Origin: Haoranjiania flava
Lineage (GTDB): Bacteria > Bacteroidota > Bacteroidia > Chitinophagales > Chitinophagaceae
NCBI RefSeq assembly: GCF_025631005.1
Contig: NZ_JAOTPL010000005.1
Span: forward strand, 124,001 to 188,000
Length of the DNA: 64,000 bases
Direction: 5' to 3'
Shown here: positions 41,638-50,563 of the stretch, in pieces
How positions within the stretch are numbered: position 1 is the stretch's first letter
Layout of the letters: every line of letters begins with the position of its first letter
Notes under the pieces: model-generated
What the model saw: only the letters and a program-made list of their open reading frames with translations
Database searches by the model: none
Told to the model about the DNA's origin: nothing
Program-made: the position numbers and the translations under genes

Positions 41638-43347
41638 TTATATTTCAGCCATCCTGAAATCCACAACTTTGAGCTGTACTGTTTTCACTCCGTTCCATTC
41701 ATTGAGGTCTAAGGTATATACTACATCAATATATTTTGTTTTTCCCGAGCACAGTGCTTCAAATTTTTCTGACATAAAAAAGCCTATACCTGTGAATATG
41801 GTGTTGTGCTGGCGTAGCACGAACTTTACATGCTTTTCTTTAACCACCCTGCAGCCGTCCAGTACTTCTACATTGCGCGAGAGAAATACCGGGCGCATAT
41901 TAGCCGGCCCGAAAGGCTCCATCTGGCTGATGATATTGTAAAAAGACAGGGTGATATCTTTAAAACTGATCTCAGTGTCGATAATTATTTCCGGCGAAAG
42001 AGATTCCTGGGCAATGGTTGCTGCTACCACCTGCTCAAAGGCTTCCGCAAATTTCTCCACGTTCTCCGGAAGCAGCGTTAAGCCTGCCGCAGCAAAATGA
42101 CCTCCGTATCCCAGCAGGTGTTCCCGGCATGCATGGATAGCTTCGTACAGATTAAAGCCTGTAACGCTGCGTGCGCTGCCGCTTACGATCCCTTCGTTTT
42201 CCGTGAGCACAATTGTTGGGCGGTAATAGGTTTCAATAAGCCGGGAAGCTACAATGCCCACCACGCCTTTGTGCCAGTGCGGCCTGAACACTACGGTAGA
42301 TTTGCGTGTAAGAAATCTTTCATCATTCACGATCAGATCTAATGCTTCGGTGGTTATAAATGCGTCCGCTTCTCTCCTGTCTGTATTGTCGCTGTGCAGC
42401 GCCTTTGCCAGCTCAAAAGCCTTCTTCGGATCTTTTTCTATAAACAGGCTTACGGCTTTTTTGGCATCGTCCATACGGCCGGCAGCATTGATCCTTGGCG
42501 CTACAATAAACACAATACCGCTGATGTCTACATAATCTTTTTTTTCTGCAAGCTCCAGCAATGTTTTAATGCCCACAGAAGGGTTAGTATTTATTTTTTT
42601 TAAACCATAGTAGGCGAGTATGCGGTTCTCCCCGTCAATGGGTACAATATCTGCCGCAATAGCTGTTGCTGCCAGATCAAGGTATTCCAGGTAGCTGTCT
42701 GCCGGCATAGCGAAATGTGCCGCCAGTGCCTGCATCAGCTTGAAGCCTACCCCACAGCCGCACAATTCTTTATACGGGTAATGGCAATCTGCCTGTTTGG
42801 GGTTTAAAACGGCTACCGCTTCCGGTATCACAGCCTCCGGCAGGTGGTGGTCACAGACAATAAAATCTATACCGATCTGGCGTGCATAAGCTATCAGCTC
42901 AACAGATTTAATGCCGCAGTCCAGCGAAATCACCAGGGTAAAGTTGTTTTCCCGTGCAAAGTCTATTCCCTGGCGGGAAATGCCATAACCTTCGCGGTAC
43001 CTGTGGGGGATGTAAAAATCAACCTGGCCGTAAATTTTTTTCAAAAAAGAAAATACAGACGCTACTGAAGAAGTGCCGTCTACATCATAATCTCCATAAA
43101 CCAGTATTTTTTCCTGCTTCTGGATGGCAGCCTCAATCCTGGCGACTGCTTTTTCCATATCTTTCATCAGGAACGGGTCGTGCAGCCTTGCCAGTTCCGG
43201 CCGGAAAAATTCCTTTGCCTTCTCGAAAGTATAGATTTGCCTTTGCGTAAGTATTCTGCAAAGTATAGGATTTATCTTCAGCACTGCATGCAGGGCCCTG
43301 GTGTGCAGTTCATCATATGGTAATATGGTCCATCGCTTTTCAGGCAT
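41638..43347 (-). CDS. recJ: Single-stranded-DNA-specific exonuclease RecJ
   Basis: A 569-residue 5'-3' exonuclease of the DHH superfamily, used in recombination and mismatch or base-excision repair. The DHH domain (about 70-230) carries VYGDYDVDGTSS (motif I), SLDCGIKS and VCDHHLPE (the DHH motif); the DHHA1 domain contains GYGGHFAAAGLTL. A C-terminal OB-like domain completes the protein. Its ATG overlaps the stop of the upstream polyprenyl synthase by one base (TAATG), which suggests translational coupling. Confidence 0.96.
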   Translation of the reverse strand: MPEKRWTILPYDELHTRALHAVLKINPILCRILTQRQIYTFEKAKEFFRPELARLHDPFLMKDMEKAVARIEAAIQKQEKILVYGDYDVDGTSSVASVFSFLKKIYGQVDFYIPHRYREGYGISRQGIDFARENNFTLVISLDCGIKSVELIAYARQIGIDFIVCDHHLPEAVIPEAVAVLNPKQADCHYPYKELCGCGVGFKLMQALAAHFAMPADSYLEYLDLAATAIAADIVPIDGENRILAYYGLKKINTNPSVGIKTLLELAEKKDYVDISGIVFIVAPRINAAGRMDDAKKAVSLFIEKDPKKAFELAKALHSDNTDRREADAFITTEALDLIVNDERFLTRKSTVVFRPHWHKGVVGIVASRLIETYYRPTIVLTENEGIVSGSARSVTGFNLYEAIHACREHLLGYGGHFAAAGLTLLPENVEKFAEAFEQVVAATIAQESLSPEIIIDTEISFKDITLSFYNIISQMEPFGPANMRPVFLSRNVEVLDGCRVVKEKHVKFVLRQHNTIFTGIGFFMSEKFEALCSGKTKYIDVVYTLDLNEWNGVKTVQLKVVDFRMAEI

Positions 43348-44309
43348 TAATATTTTCTGTCGGTGGTAAATCTCACAAGTTCTTCCAGCGCATCACGCAC
43401 GTCTGTTTTAGGATAATGAAATAAAAGTTCCAGGGCTTCATCGCGGAACCGGTACATTTTTTCGGTGGCGTACTGAATGCCGCCTGCTTTTTCTACCTGG
43501 CTGATCACGAAGGCAACTTTTTCTTTGTCCTGGTTTTGATTTTTAATAATGTAGATGATCTTCTTTCTTAAATCTGCATCACAATTGTTCAGCGTGTAGA
43601 TCAGGGGGAGGGTTAGTTTTTTTTCTTTAATGTCGTTGCCGGTTGGCTTTCCTATATCTTCTGATCCATAATCAAACAGATCGTCTTTGATCTGAAAGGC
43701 CATGCCTACTTTTTTCCCAAAAAGTTCCAGTCGTTCCACATCTTCCATACGCTCAAACGTGGAGCAGGCGCCAGCGCCGCAGGAGGAGGATAGCAGAGAA
43801 GCTGTTTTGCCATCTATAATATTATAATAAACATTTTCATCCAGGTTAAGCTTGCGCGATTTTTCCACCTGCAGCAATTCGCTCTCGCTCATTTGCTTTA
43901 CAGCCTTGGACAGAATTTGTAACGTTTTAAAATCTCCGTTGTCCAGTGACAGTAAAAGTCCTTTTGAGAGCAGGTAGTCGCCCACCAGCACAGCAATTTT
44001 GTTTTTCCAGGCTGCATTTAATGAAAGGAAACCTCTTCTTTCCATTGCTTCATCTACCACATCATCGTGTACAAGCGTAGCAGTATGCAATAATTCTACC
44101 AGTGAAGCTGCCCTGTAACTCTTTTCATTGATCTCCCCTCCCAGCTTGGCGCTTAAGAGAACGAACATTGGCCTGAGCTGCTTTCCTTTGCGTTTAACAA
44201 TATAATGCATTACCCTGTCGAGCAAAGGTACTTTACTCTTAACGGCTTGTTTAAAATGTTCCTCAAATTTCTCCAGTTCTGTTTCCAGGACCTTAGCAGC
44301 TTTTTTCAA
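43347..44309 (-). CDS. Polyprenyl synthetase (trans-isoprenyl diphosphate synthase)
   Basis: A 320-residue trans-prenyltransferase. The first aspartate-rich motif is LVHDDVVDEAMERRG (DDxxD), and the second is QIKDDLFDYG. The RGKQLRPMFVLLSA stretch before it and GNDIKEKKLTLPLIY after it fit octaprenyl/heptaprenyl synthases that build the menaquinone side chain. Exact chain length cannot be read from sequence. Start is TTG at 44309: no ATG precedes the conserved region, an in-frame stop lies 8 codons upstream, and ACAAGG is adjacent. It is coupled to recJ by a one-base overlap. Confidence 0.9.
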   Translation of the reverse strand: MKKAAKVLETELEKFEEHFKQAVKSKVPLLDRVMHYIVKRKGKQLRPMFVLLSAKLGGEINEKSYRAASLVELLHTATLVHDDVVDEAMERRGFLSLNAAWKNKIAVLVGDYLLSKGLLLSLDNGDFKTLQILSKAVKQMSESELLQVEKSRKLNLDENVYYNIIDGKTASLLSSSCGAGACSTFERMEDVERLELFGKKVGMAFQIKDDLFDYGSEDIGKPTGNDIKEKKLTLPLIYTLNNCDADLRKKIIYIIKNQNQDKEKVAFVISQVEKAGGIQYATEKMYRFRDEALELLFHYPKTDVRDALEELVRFTTDRKY

Positions 44310-44523
44310 CCTTGTTATGCTTTTAGTAGATTAGCACGCAATATAATTAACATTTATGGTAAGCTACCTAAAATATGTGGGTATTTTTGCCAAAGATTTG
44401 ACCGGATTTATAAGTTTGGCATGGTTTGTGATTTGTTAAAATGTGTAAATTTGTTTACAATTTAGTTCTTACCTGGGTTAACAATAGTGAAGCGTTATTT
44501 TAAAACAAAATTTACTATTAGAA

Positions 44524-44554
44524 TTTGGTAATTAATAATATGTGAATATCTTTG
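44524..44554 (+). promoter_or_regulatory. Strong consensus promoter of the OmpA gene (TTTG-N19-TATCTTTG)
   Basis: TTTG at 44524-44527, 19 bases, then TATCTTTG at 44547-44554. This is the only promoter here that matches both Bacteroidota elements at ideal spacing. Expected leader is about 45 bases. Confidence 0.75.
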
Positions 44555-44604
44555 CATCGAATATTCGGAAATAAAACCTTAAACAAAAATTTTAAATCAT
44601 ATCT

Positions 44605-46236
44605 ATGGCAAACAAAAAGTACACTGTGATGCTGGGCCTATTAGGCTTAATTTCTACAGCTTCATTTGCACAGGAAGTTACCACGGTAGAGACTACTACA
44701 ACTACTACCACTACTACTCCTGTGAACCTACACAAAACTTATGTAGGAACCGATGCAGATAATGCATGGGTTTATAATTCTGAAATGGTAAAAAATGCTG
44801 ATCAGCAAAACCGTTTCGTAACGGATGCTTATCCTTACCCTGCAAAACCGAGAAATATGTGGGAGTTAAGCTTAGGCGTAGGACCGTCTTTCCTGATCTC
44901 TTCAATTGATCCTACATTAGGCTATGGCGCTACTTTCTCTTTGAGGAAAGCAGTAGGCCACGTATTCTCTATCAGGCCTCAATATGGTTTCCATATTATG
45001 TACGGCCATGATTACCGTGCCAGAACATCCGCTTTGAGTGCAACTCCTTACCTGCACAACTACAGGACTAATATGCACCAGGGATCATTAGACCTTTTGG
45101 CCAGCCTGAATGCTATCAGCGGCTACAGAGGTAATTCTAAAGTTGACTGGTACCTTTTAGCTGGTTATAGTTTTAACTCAGCAAGAGTTGGCGTTAACGT
45201 TGATGGAGGTCAAAAGTTAGCAGGTGTTACCGGTTCAAGATCAGATATTAGGTCTAAAGTTAAAGATGCTTTCTCTTCTGAAGATAACCCATTCCTGTCT
45301 CTTGAAGATAACAAGCGTTACGAAACTATCGTGTTAGATCGCGGTGATGGTTCAAGATCTAACGCAGTTGGAAGCGAAGACAGAATCAACCGCCATGGTC
45401 TTAACTATGGTATGGGTGTAGCTTTTAAAGTATCTCCTCGTTTCAATATCGGTGTTGAGCAGAAATTTACTACTGTTTTAAATAACTCTGATATCTTAGC
45501 AGGTCTTGCAGTTCAGCCTCAGGGACGTAATGCAACTGTAAGCTCTACTCAGTTGAAATTCAACTTTAACTTAGGTAGCTCTGCAAGAGCAATTGAACCA
45601 CTTTGGTGGGTTAATCCTAACAACTACGTATATTCTGAGTTGAAATCTACAAAACCACTTCCAGATGCTGATGGTGATGGCGTAACTGATCAATTCGATC
45701 TTGAGCCTAACACTCCTGCTGGTTGTGCAGTTGATACTCGCGGACGTAGCTTAGATACAGATGGTGACGGTGTTCCTGATTGCCGTGACAAACAAGTTGT
45801 TACTCCAAACACATGGTTCCCTGTAGACGCTGATGGCGTTGGTACTGACCCATGTTGCAACCAGGCTCCTGTAGTTGTTGCTGCTGACTGCGCAATTACA
45901 AGCTTACCAAGCGTAACTTTCTCAGGTTCCAGCGTAAATCTTAGCAGCGGTGCTGAATCAGCTTTAGCAAATGCAGCTTCTCAACTGAACGCTAACCCTA
46001 ACTGTAAAGTGAAAGTTGTAGCTTACGGTTCATCTAACAAAAGAGCTCAGCAACTGAGCTGGGATAGAGCAAACGTAGTAAGAAACTACTTAGTAGAAAG
46101 ACAAGGTATCTCTGAAAGCCGCATCATCTTCCAATATGGTAACGATGGTAACGCAAACGCAGTAGACCTTTACCCAACTACTGAAGAAGGACCAAGCACA
46201 GTTCCTGCTCCGTTCCCTCACTTACAAAAATCATAA
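44605..46236 (+). CDS. OmpA family outer-membrane protein with TSP3 repeats
   Basis: A 543-residue abundant outer-membrane protein. Signal peptide at residues 1-22 (cleavage at FAQ-EV), then a threonine run (TTTTTTTTT), an N-terminal beta-barrel (about 80-345), two thrombospondin type 3 calcium-binding repeats (DADGDGVTDQFD, DTDGDGVPDCRD) and a C-terminal OmpA peptidoglycan-binding domain (about 430-525; NPNCKVKVVAYG, SWDRANVVRNYLVERQG). It links the outer membrane to the cell wall. Codon choice is markedly uniform compared with neighbours and the promoter is the best in the window, which indicates very high expression. A strong terminator follows. Confidence 0.93.
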   Translation: MANKKYTVMLGLLGLISTASFAQEVTTVETTTTTTTTTPVNLHKTYVGTDADNAWVYNSEMVKNADQQNRFVTDAYPYPAKPRNMWELSLGVGPSFLISSIDPTLGYGATFSLRKAVGHVFSIRPQYGFHIMYGHDYRARTSALSATPYLHNYRTNMHQGSLDLLASLNAISGYRGNSKVDWYLLAGYSFNSARVGVNVDGGQKLAGVTGSRSDIRSKVKDAFSSEDNPFLSLEDNKRYETIVLDRGDGSRSNAVGSEDRINRHGLNYGMGVAFKVSPRFNIGVEQKFTTVLNNSDILAGLAVQPQGRNATVSSTQLKFNFNLGSSARAIEPLWWVNPNNYVYSELKSTKPLPDADGDGVTDQFDLEPNTPAGCAVDTRGRSLDTDGDGVPDCRDKQVVTPNTWFPVDADGVGTDPCCNQAPVVVAADCAITSLPSVTFSGSSVNLSSGAESALANAASQLNANPNCKVKVVAYGSSNKRAQQLSWDRANVVRNYLVERQGISESRIIFQYGNDGNANAVDLYPTTEEGPSTVPAPFPHLQKS

Positions 46237-46265
46237 TTAATACTTTAAGTATTGATAGATAAATT

Positions 46266-46290
46266 AAGCCGCTCGATTGAGCGGCTTTTC
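46266..46290 (+). terminator. Rho-independent terminator after the OmpA gene
   Basis: Perfect 9-bp stem AAGCCGCTC / GAGCGGCTT with GATT loop, followed by a T-rich tract. Confidence 0.9.
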
Positions 46291-46319
46291 TTTTACCATT
46301 TCCTTATATAGAGGAATAG

Positions 46320-46327
46320 TATTTTTG
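46320..46327 (+). promoter_or_regulatory. Predicted -7 box (TATTTTTG) four bases before the ATG at 46332
   Basis: Exact TAnnTTTG match followed by CCAT and then the start codon, which predicts a leaderless transcript. Confidence 0.5.
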
Positions 46328-46331
46328 CCAT

Positions 46332-47039
46332 ATGAAGCAATTGTTTATTATGCCGGTGTTTGTATTTATCACTTGTTTGTGCAATGCACAAAGCAAAACC
46401 GTATACGGGTTTGTGATTGACAGTATTACCCGCGAACCGGTCTCCGCCGTTAAGATAGAAAACCTCAACAGCAAATTTATTGCACGTACAAACAGGTTCG
46501 GCCAGTTTGGGATCAATGTTTCTGTAGGTAATAAAATCCTCGTAGCAGCTCCTGGCTATGAGCAATATGAATTTATCTATACACAGCTGTTGTATGAGCT
46601 CGATACGATAAGGGTTATTGTAAAACCTGTAACCACTACCATGAAAGATGTAGTAGTATCGGCATACAGCTATACAGATTACCAGCGCGACAGCACAGAG
46701 CGTAGAAATGAATTTATTCAGCGAAACGGCCAGATCAAAAAATTATTTGATAATAATAATTCAGGCGTAGGCCTGGGTATAAGTATTGATAACCTTTTCA
46801 GCAAAAGAGAAAAAAGAAAAAAACGTGCCTATAAACAATTTGAATACCTTGAGCAACAGCAATACATCCGGTTCAGGTACAATCCCGAGCTTGTACAATC
46901 ATTCACCGGTTTGAAAGGTGCAGAACTACATAATTTTATACAGAAAACACAGCCTTCTTATAAGTGGCTGAGAACGCACCAAAGCCGTGAAGATATATTT
47001 TATTACATCAATGCGCAGATGAAAAAACATTATCCTTAA
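46332..47039 (+). CDS. Exported protein with CarboxypepD_reg-like domain
   Basis: A 235-residue protein with a signal peptide (residues 1-19, cleavage at CNA-QS). Residues 22-100 form a carboxypeptidase-regulatory-like beta-sandwich (VYGFVIDSITREPVSAVKIE, RTNRFGQFGINV, ILVAAPGYEQYE), the domain usually found at the start of SusC-type receptors. The C-terminal half is basic and helical (NLFSKREKRKKRAYKQFEYL) with no barrel, so this is a stand-alone periplasmic or surface protein. The function is not known. It is preceded by a box predicting a leaderless mRNA and followed by murI. Confidence 0.8.
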   Translation: MKQLFIMPVFVFITCLCNAQSKTVYGFVIDSITREPVSAVKIENLNSKFIARTNRFGQFGINVSVGNKILVAAPGYEQYEFIYTQLLYELDTIRVIVKPVTTTMKDVVVSAYSYTDYQRDSTERRNEFIQRNGQIKKLFDNNNSGVGLGISIDNLFSKREKRKKRAYKQFEYLEQQQYIRFRYNPELVQSFTGLKGAELHNFIQKTQPSYKWLRTHQSREDIFYYINAQMKKHYP

Positions 47040-47063
47040 ATACATTATAAGCAAGCTTTTGTT

Positions 47064-47071
47064 TAAATTTG
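47064..47071 (+). promoter_or_regulatory. Predicted -7 box of murI (TAAATTTG) four bases before the ATG
   Basis: Exact TAnnTTTG match followed by ATAT and then the start codon, which predicts a leaderless transcript. Confidence 0.45.
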
Positions 47072-47075
47072 ATAT

Positions 47076-47900
47076 ATGCAAGCATACTCACCCATCGGCG
47101 TTTTCGATTCCGGCTTTGGCGGACTTACCATTCTGAAAGAAATTACTGCCCTGCTCCCCGAGTACGATTATATTTACCTCGGCGACAATGCACGCTCTCC
47201 GTATGGAACACGTTCATTTGAAACTGTTTACGAATACACATTGCAAAGCGTAAAATGGTTTTTTGATCAAAACTGCCCTTTGGTAATTATTGCCTGCAAC
47301 ACGGCTTCTGCCAAGGCTTTGAGAAAGATACAGGAAGAATTTTTGCCGCAAGATTACAGCGAAAAAAGAGTGCTGGGTATTGTACGGCCCACAAGTGAAG
47401 TCATCGGTGATTATTCCAACACAAAAAAAATAGGCATAATGGCTACGCCGGGCACCGTGCAGTCTGATTCTTATAAAATAGAGGTTAATAAATTTTTCCC
47501 GGAAGTAAAGGTAGTACAAGAAGCCTGCCCCATGTGGGTTGCTTTGGTAGAGAACAATGAACACGAAAGCAAAGGCGCAGATTATTTTGTAAAAAAACAT
47601 ATTCATGGCTTGCTGAAACAGGATAAAAATATAGATACGGTATTGCTGGCCTGTACCCATTACCCACTTTTAAAAGCTAAAATTGAAGAGTTTATGCCGG
47701 TTGGCATCACAGTGGTTTCACAGGGAAAAATCGTGGCCGACAGCCTTGCTGATTATTTAAAAAGACACCCGGAGATCGAATCAAAATTATCGCAGAAAAA
47801 CCGTAGAACTTTTTACACAACAGAAGATACGCAAAAGTTCGACAGGCAGGCAAGCTTGTTTTATGGGCAGTATGTGGAGTCTAAATACGTAAAATTGTAA
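47076..47900 (+). CDS. murI: Glutamate racemase
   Basis: A 274-residue cofactor-independent racemase that supplies D-glutamate for peptidoglycan. The N-terminal IGVFDSGFGGLTILKEI is diagnostic, and the two catalytic cysteines are in IIACNTASA and LLACTHYPLL. Length is normal. The HerA-like ATPase gene follows after 3 bases and is probably cotranscribed. Confidence 0.96.
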   Translation: MQAYSPIGVFDSGFGGLTILKEITALLPEYDYIYLGDNARSPYGTRSFETVYEYTLQSVKWFFDQNCPLVIIACNTASAKALRKIQEEFLPQDYSEKRVLGIVRPTSEVIGDYSNTKKIGIMATPGTVQSDSYKIEVNKFFPEVKVVQEACPMWVALVENNEHESKGADYFVKKHIHGLLKQDKNIDTVLLACTHYPLLKAKIEEFMPVGITVVSQGKIVADSLADYLKRHPEIESKLSQKNRRTFYTTEDTQKFDRQASLFYGQYVESKYVKL

Positions 47901-47903
47901 TCT

Positions 47904-49424
47904 ATGTCAGCAGAATCTTTTATCAAAACAATGAATGACGGGTATACTTTTAAGGCCGAAAGTGTAAAGATTGGCGTTGGTATATTGAACGGCGCCACTG
48001 TACCTGAAGCGGGTGTTTACCTCCCTTTGAAAACAATGAATCGCCACGGATTGATTGCAGGAGCAACGGGTACAGGTAAAACAAAAACATTGCAGGTGCT
48101 GGCAGAAATATTCAGCGATAACAGCGTGCCTGTAATGATGATAGATATCAAAGGCGATCTAAGCGGCTTAGGAGCGCCGGGCGCTTTGAATGAAAAAATA
48201 GCAGAACGGTATAAGCTGCTGAATCTCGATTACATACCCGAAGCTTACCCTGTAGAGTTCTTAAGTTTGAGTGCTGAAAAAGGCACACGCTTAAGAGCAA
48301 CGGTTAGTGAGTTCGGTCCCATATTGCTAAGTAAAATATTAGGGCTCAATGATACACAAGCCGGCATCGTAGCAATCATTTTTAAATACTGTGATGATAA
48401 TAAACTACCGCTGATTGACTTAAAAGACTTCATAAAAATACTACAGTATACAAGCAATGAAGGCAAAAAGGATATAGAGCAGCTCTATGGAAAGATATCA
48501 ACCACATCAATAGGGACTATACTTCGAAAAGTAGTTGAACTTCAGCAGCAACATGCCGACCAGTTTTTTGGTGAACCAACGTTTGAAGTAGAAGATCTGA
48601 TGCGTATAAATGCTGACGGCCGCGGAATGGTAAATATATTACGCGTAACAGACATGCAAGACCGGCCTAAACTCTTTTCAACATTCATGTTGCAAATGCT
48701 GGATGAGCTCTACGCAAGCTCCCCGGAAGAAGGAGACCTTGATAAGCCAAAGCTGGTCATATTTATAGACGAGGCGCACCTCTTGTTTAGTGAAGCTTCT
48801 GACGCATTACTGCAAAAGATAGAAACTATTATAAAGCTGATACGCTCCAAAGGCATAGGCATCTTCTTTTCTACGCAAAACCCCCAAGACATTCCCGCTA
48901 ATATACTCGGCCAACTGGGAATGAAGATCCAACACTCCCTGCGTGCATTTACTGCAGCAGACAGGAAGAATATCAAAACGGCTGCAGAGAATTTTCCACT
49001 GACAGAGTTCTACAAAACCGAAGACTTGCTTACGCAAATGGGTATAGGCGAGGCTATGGTATCACTGCTGAATGAAAAAGGCATACCCACGCCTCTTGTA
49101 TATACTTTGCTGTGCTCTCCAAGAAGCCGCATGGATGTGTTGTCCGGCAATGAAATTGATGCTATTGTAAGCCAGAGCAAACTGGCTGCGAAATACAATG
49201 TATCGCTGGATAGCCTAAGCGCTTATGAAATGCTTACACAAAAATTAGAGCAGGCGGCAACCGGGACTGTGATTGATAATAAACAGGCCGGGAAAAAAGA
49301 AAAAACCATCCTGGATAATCCTTTGATAAAGTCAGCCATGCGTACAGCAACTACTACGCTTACCGGCTACATTGCCCGCAGCATCTTAGGTTCGCTCGGG
49401 TTAGGCGGACACAGAAGAAGATAA
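47904..49424 (+). CDS. HerA-like helicase domain protein (DUF853)
   Basis: A 506-residue P-loop ATPase of the HerA/FtsK superfamily, DUF853 branch (E. coli YjgR type). Walker A is IAGATGTGKTKTLQ near residue 55, Walker B is KLVIFIDEAHLLF near residue 285, sensor-like FFSTQNPQDIP follows, and an arginine-rich tail ends GGHRRR. Family members form hexamers; the physiological role is unknown. The spacing to murI (3 bases) suggests an operon, though a functional link is not evident. No NurA nuclease partner is present, which argues against a classic HerA-NurA end-resection pair. Confidence 0.9.
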   Translation: MSAESFIKTMNDGYTFKAESVKIGVGILNGATVPEAGVYLPLKTMNRHGLIAGATGTGKTKTLQVLAEIFSDNSVPVMMIDIKGDLSGLGAPGALNEKIAERYKLLNLDYIPEAYPVEFLSLSAEKGTRLRATVSEFGPILLSKILGLNDTQAGIVAIIFKYCDDNKLPLIDLKDFIKILQYTSNEGKKDIEQLYGKISTTSIGTILRKVVELQQQHADQFFGEPTFEVEDLMRINADGRGMVNILRVTDMQDRPKLFSTFMLQMLDELYASSPEEGDLDKPKLVIFIDEAHLLFSEASDALLQKIETIIKLIRSKGIGIFFSTQNPQDIPANILGQLGMKIQHSLRAFTAADRKNIKTAAENFPLTEFYKTEDLLTQMGIGEAMVSLLNEKGIPTPLVYTLLCSPRSRMDVLSGNEIDAIVSQSKLAAKYNVSLDSLSAYEMLTQKLEQAATGTVIDNKQAGKKEKTILDNPLIKSAMRTATTTLTGYIARSILGSLGLGGHRRR

Positions 49425-49492
49425 AATGAAAAAAAACGCAGGTCTATTTCTTTTGTATGATAATTGTCTTATCGTACAGATAGAATAAATCT

Positions 49493-49500
49493 TAACTTTG
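49493..49500 (+). promoter_or_regulatory. Predicted -7 box of the Gfo/Idh gene (TAACTTTG)
   Basis: Exact TAnnTTTG match, 17 bases before the ATG at 49518. The longer frame starting at 49464 would begin upstream of this box. Confidence 0.55.
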
Positions 49501-49517
49501 CGTCTAAAGATATTATC

Positions 49518-50489
49518 ATGTTAAAAGTAGGTGTATTCGGTGTAGGGCATCTGGGCAAATTCCATTTAAATAATTGGTTGGAGATAAAAAATGTAGACTT
49601 AGTGGGCTTTTATGATCCTGATGCAGAGACTGCAAAAGAAGTAGCTGGAAAATATAAGGTAAAACATTTCTCTTCTATTGAGGCGCTTCTGGACGAAGTT
49701 GACGTAGTGGATATTGTAACGCCTACACAACACCATTTTGAACTTTGTGAAAAAGCCATCAGGAAGGGGAAACATGTTTTCGTGGAAAAGCCTATCACCA
49801 AAGACCTGGATGAAGCAAAACGTTTGATAACCATGGTCAGGGAGGCCAACGTAAAAATGCAGGTTGGCCATGTGGAAAGATTTAATCCTGCCTATGTGTC
49901 TGCAAAGGAATACAGCCACAATCCCATGTTCATTGAGGTGCACAGGCTTGCGCAGTTCAATCCGCGCGGCACGGAAGTGAGCGTGATACTTGACCTCATG
50001 ATACATGATATTGACATTATCCTCAGCCTGGTAAAAAGCGATGTGAAGAATATATATGCCAGCGGGGTAGCCGTGATTACAGATACGCCTGATATAGCCA
50101 ATGTGCGCATAGAGTTTCACAACGGTTGCGTGGCCAATCTTACCAGCAGTCGTATCAGCATGAAGAAAATGCGCAAGATACGCCTGTTTCAGAAAGATGC
50201 GTATATAGGTATTGACTTTCTTGCACGTAAGACAGAAGTTATCAAGCTTCGGCAGGATTCAGATGCACATGCTTTCAGCTTTGATATAGATACACCTTCC
50301 GGCGAAAAGAAAACCATCGCTATTTCTAACCCTGAAATAAAAGAAACCAACGCCATTAAGGAAGAACTGTTGTCTTTTGTAAACGCTGTTGAAAACAATA
50401 CAGATACACTGGTCAATGAAATTGACGGATTCCTTGCGCTGGAAGTTGCCCATAAGATACTGGAAAAGATCAACAGTACAGTGCTGTAA
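49518..50489 (+). CDS. Gfo/Idh/MocA family oxidoreductase
   Basis: A 323-residue NAD(P)-dependent oxidoreductase. The Rossmann fingerprint is VGVFGVGHLGKFHL at the N terminus, the catalytic-lysine motif is VFVEKPITKDLDEA near residue 95, and the C-terminal mixed-sheet domain has GHVERFNPAY and DLMIHDIDIIL. Substrates in this family are mostly sugars or cyclitols; the specific one here is not evident. The start is MLKVGVFG, supported by the promoter. It converges with uvrA. Confidence 0.92.
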   Translation: MLKVGVFGVGHLGKFHLNNWLEIKNVDLVGFYDPDAETAKEVAGKYKVKHFSSIEALLDEVDVVDIVTPTQHHFELCEKAIRKGKHVFVEKPITKDLDEAKRLITMVREANVKMQVGHVERFNPAYVSAKEYSHNPMFIEVHRLAQFNPRGTEVSVILDLMIHDIDIILSLVKSDVKNIYASGVAVITDTPDIANVRIEFHNGCVANLTSSRISMKKMRKIRLFQKDAYIGIDFLARKTEVIKLRQDSDAHAFSFDIDTPSGEKKTIAISNPEIKETNAIKEELLSFVNAVENNTDTLVNEIDGFLALEVAHKILEKINSTVL

Positions 50490-50563
50490 ATCTTTCATTG
50501 TTTATAATGACCAACGAAGGAGTTTCGACTTTATGAATTTCCTGTTATGCGCTGCAACGCTGA